A DNA stretch of 6,980 nucleotides from Gammaproteobacteria bacterium (GTDB lineage: Bacteria; Pseudomonadota; Gammaproteobacteria; Eutrophobiales; Eutrophobiaceae): contig VYCZ01000205.1 in the NCBI GenBank assembly GCA_009843675.1, forward strand, positions 1 to 6,980, read 5' to 3'. Each line of letters opens with the position of its first letter. The first letter of the stretch is position 1. This document shows positions 5,191-6,980 of the stretch, one piece after another. A model generated the notes under the pieces. It ran no database searches. It was not told the DNA's origin and saw only the letters and a program-made list of their open reading frames with translations. The translations under genes were made by a program, and so were the position numbers.

Positions 5191-6801
5191 CTAATTTCCC
5201 GAATACAGGCCCGGTATTACCAGGCCGCCGTACATCCCCCAGTTAAGTATGTTGTCCGGATCCGACAGTTCCAGTTCGAACACGATTCCGGAATTTTCGC
5301 CGCGGGTGTATTCCCGCACAGTGGAGACCATGAAAAAGTCGTTGAAAAAACTGCCGCTGTAGTCCTTTTCACTGTAGACCTGGCCAGGCCGGCGGGTCAC
5401 GCCCTGGGCCCAGATTACCAGCATGTTGCCGGTCACCGGCAGGCGGTGGCAGTCGCTCATATCCGGCGCGTGCCTGGAGGTTTCCGTCTGTTCCGTATCG
5501 GAGGCCCATACCTCTTCTACGGTCATGTCTGCCTCATCGATCCGGTATTCCACCCCGCGGCTGTAGTTCGCGCCCGGGTCCACCGGCGGCTCGGGCGGGC
5601 GCGCTCCCCAGGCGCCGTTGTCGAAAAATACCACGGTGCCCTCCGGCGTAACCCGCGGGTTGTGGCCGTGGTAGGGCCAGCGGGCCAGGTTCAACGGTTT
5701 CAGCACCTTGCCGGACAAATCGCCCCAGTCGGAGTCCTCTCCCAGTATCCACTTGATCTCCCCGCTCTTGCGGTCCACCTTGAACAGCGCGTCCTGGTAG
5801 CGCAGGGAGATCACGACGGAATCGTCCCCGGCGTCGTAACTGGCTCCGTTGCCGTGGGTCCAGTCGCAGGCGCCTGTGAACCCCCGCAGGGTCCAGAACA
5901 GGTCGGTGACCCCGTAACCCACGCGCATGGGGTCAAGGTGATCGAACGCGGACCAGGTCCACAGCAATTCGCCGGTTTCCGGATCCATCTCCGCCACCCC
6001 GTCGCCTACCACAAGCCGCTTCTCCCTGGGGCCCTCCAGGTTGTATTGGTCGGTATAGTAATCATCGATCTCCCTGGCCGAGACCGTCATAATGAGGAAA
6101 TTGCCGTTAGGCATGACTTCCGGTTGATGGTGCAGGCCCACCGCCGCGACTTCAATCGTGCCTTCTTGGACGCCGAAGGGGTTTTCAGCCGGACTCCAGC
6201 GGTTGACGACGTTGCCCAGCATATCGATTTCCGCCGTGCACATGTCCCAGTGGTTGAACAACAGATTGCCGTTGGCCAGGCGGCTGATACCCTCCACGAA
6301 CTTGTCTGACTCGTAATACCAGATGATCTCACCGTCGGCATCCAGCGCCACGATCATGCCCCAGGAGAAGGTGAAATTCGACTGGACGGGAGTCCAGTCA
6401 CCGTAGCGCCCCCGTGCGGCCCGGTGCACGGACAGCAGCAGTATGCCCGGTTCCCGCCTGTCCTTTTCATTACGGAGTATGGTGAAATGGGGCTTGCGGT
6501 AGGGGTGGTCGGGCAGTGCGGGCGTTCGATAGGTCAGTTCCTTAGCGGCGGTCAGTTCCTTTCCATCTATATTGATTATGGTGACAGTAATCCGGTGCGT
6601 CCGATCCGGACGCATTCCCAGGATTACCAGGCCGTCCGTAGGATTATCATCCTCGCTGAAATCGATTGTCCACTCACGGTCGGGGTCTGCGAGTGTCACC
6701 CGTGTCCTGACTTTTTCATCCGCCTGGAAAAACAGCAGGGCGGGCAAGGGGACTGCCGGGTTTGGGTTCCGCCGGATGGATGGCTGCTCAATAAATTTCA
6801 T
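5191..6801 (-). CDS. Arylsulfotransferase (ASST) family protein, without signal peptide
   Basis: This 536-residue protein matches the PAPS-independent arylsulfate sulfotransferase family, which moves sulfate between phenols through a sulfo-histidine. A beta-rich N-terminal domain (about 1-115) precedes a beta-propeller with repeated blade motifs such as VALDADGEIIWYY (151-163), EMDPETGELLWTW (271-283) and KVDRKSGEIKWILG (341-354). Candidate active-site residues are H224 or H225 (GLHHQPEVMPNG), H316 (THGN), R334 (SLRYQ) and H380 (HGHNP). The H316-R334 spacing of 18 equals that of H356-R374 in the uropathogenic E. coli enzyme. Characterised ASSTs are periplasmic and form a disulfide. This one has no signal peptide from the ATG at 6801 or a GTG at 6840, and no close cysteine pair. 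The start at 6801 is chosen because it overlaps the upstream stop as ATGA. The sulfotransferase role is inferred from family; other propeller functions remain possible. Confidence 0.8.
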   Translation of the reverse strand: MKFIEQPSIRRNPNPAVPLPALLFFQADEKVRTRVTLADPDREWTIDFSEDDNPTDGLVILGMRPDRTHRITVTIINIDGKELTAAKELTYRTPALPDHPYRKPHFTILRNEKDRREPGILLLSVHRAARGRYGDWTPVQSNFTFSWGMIVALDADGEIIWYYESDKFVEGISRLANGNLLFNHWDMCTAEIDMLGNVVNRWSPAENPFGVQEGTIEVAAVGLHHQPEVMPNGNFLIMTVSAREIDDYYTDQYNLEGPREKRLVVGDGVAEMDPETGELLWTWSAFDHLDPMRVGYGVTDLFWTLRGFTGACDWTHGNGASYDAGDDSVVISLRYQDALFKVDRKSGEIKWILGEDSDWGDLSGKVLKPLNLARWPYHGHNPRVTPEGTVVFFDNGAWGARPPEPPVDPGANYSRGVEYRIDEADMTVEEVWASDTEQTETSRHAPDMSDCHRLPVTGNMLVIWAQGVTRRPGQVYSEKDYSGSFFNDFFMVSTVREYTRGENSGIVFELELSDPDNILNWGMYGGLVIPGLYSGN

Positions 6802-6980
6802 GCCCCGTCCAGGGCTGCCTGCATCCTGTCGCGGTACCACTCCATCAGCTTGACCACCGGCAACTCCTGTTCCGAGTAGGGTCCCGGGGTGAACCTGAAG
6901 GACTCGATGCCGTTCTGGTTATTTTCAACGATCATCTTGTCCTGTGGCGCAGTCACTCTCCAGGCATAGCACACCTTGTC
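6798..6980 (-). CDS. Rieske-type ring-hydroxylating oxygenase large subunit, C-terminal end (partial)
   Basis: The last 60 codons of a gene that runs off the window edge. The visible end reads KMIVENNQNGIES (15-27), PGPYSEQE (32-39) and VKLMEWYRDRM (43-53). This is the typical C-terminus of Rieske oxygenase alpha subunits, where NQxGIxS and PGPYS precede a final helix with WY. Such enzymes add one or two oxygen atoms to aromatic or related substrates at a mononuclear Fe site. The Rieske Cys/His motif and the iron facial triad lie outside the window, so activity cannot be assessed. Its stop TGA (6800-6798) overlaps the ATG of the ASST-like gene as ATGA, indicating tight translational coupling. 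Family assignment rests on this short tail only. Confidence 0.72.
   Translation of the reverse strand, partial: DKVCYAWRVTAPQDKMIVENNQNGIESFRFTPGPYSEQELPVVKLMEWYRDRMQAALDGA

Noticed and set aside
5167..6309. Long plus-strand open frame of 380 codons opposite the ASST-like gene
   Set aside because: Its protein has no recognisable family pattern, while the opposite strand carries clear propeller blade and His/Arg motifs. It is an antisense shadow of GC-rich codon use.
6802..6840. GTG start at 6840 for the ASST-like gene
   Set aside because: It adds 13 unlike residues inside the Rieske gene; the ATGA overlap at 6801 is the simpler coupled start.

Overview
This window is a single-direction block of seven genes, all read from the minus strand. 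It looks like a catabolic cluster for an aromatic or N-heteroaromatic compound. It is GC-rich by eye. The gene families and the GGGG(T/A)CAGA-type palindromes suggest an environmental proteobacterium, most likely a gammaproteobacterium. That placement is inferred from gene content and repeats, since no phylogenetic marker is present.

In transcription order, from high to low coordinates, the block contains: (1) the last 60 codons of a Rieske-type ring-hydroxylating oxygenase large subunit (6980-6798), cut by the window edge; (2) an arylsulfotransferase (ASST) family beta-propeller protein (6801-5191), joined to gene 1 by an ATGA overlap and lacking a signal peptide; (3) a homologue of NicX, 2,5-dihydroxypyridine 5,6-dioxygenase (5129-4047); (4-6) the three subunits of a xanthine dehydrogenase/CO dehydrogenase superfamily molybdenum hydroxylase, ordered FAD (4032-3145), 2Fe-2S (3098-2631), molybdopterin (2628-343); (7) an 87-residue MoaD/ThiS-like sulfur-carrier protein ending in Gly-Gly (335-72). 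Most junctions are overlaps or gaps of 2 to 46 bases. The one 61-base gap, between genes 2 and 3, carries a plausible internal promoter (5187-5159).

The likely logic follows the aerobic nicotinate pathway, where a molybdenum hydroxylase puts an OH on a pyridine ring using water and NicX later cleaves 2,5-dihydroxypyridine. Here the molybdenum enzyme and/or the Rieske oxygenase could hydroxylate the ring and the NicX-like enzyme could open it. The sulfur carrier could supply sulfur for molybdenum cofactor synthesis or for a pathway-specific thiolation. The ASST-like protein might move sulfate to or from a phenolic intermediate. The substrate cannot be read from the sequence. The molybdenum subunit lacks the CO dehydrogenase active-site Cys loop and has Leu where xanthine oxidase has its substrate-binding Arg. 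The NicX-like protein keeps the metal ligands but has Gln where NicX has Glu177.

Two palindromes resembling REP elements are present. A perfect 11-bp stem at 3134-3158 has the TGA stop codon of the FAD-subunit gene as its three-base loop. An imperfect one (23-48) lies just beyond the end of the last gene. No RNA genes, insertion sequences, CRISPR arrays or plus-strand genes are supported; the long plus-strand open frames are antisense shadows of the GC-rich minus-strand genes.
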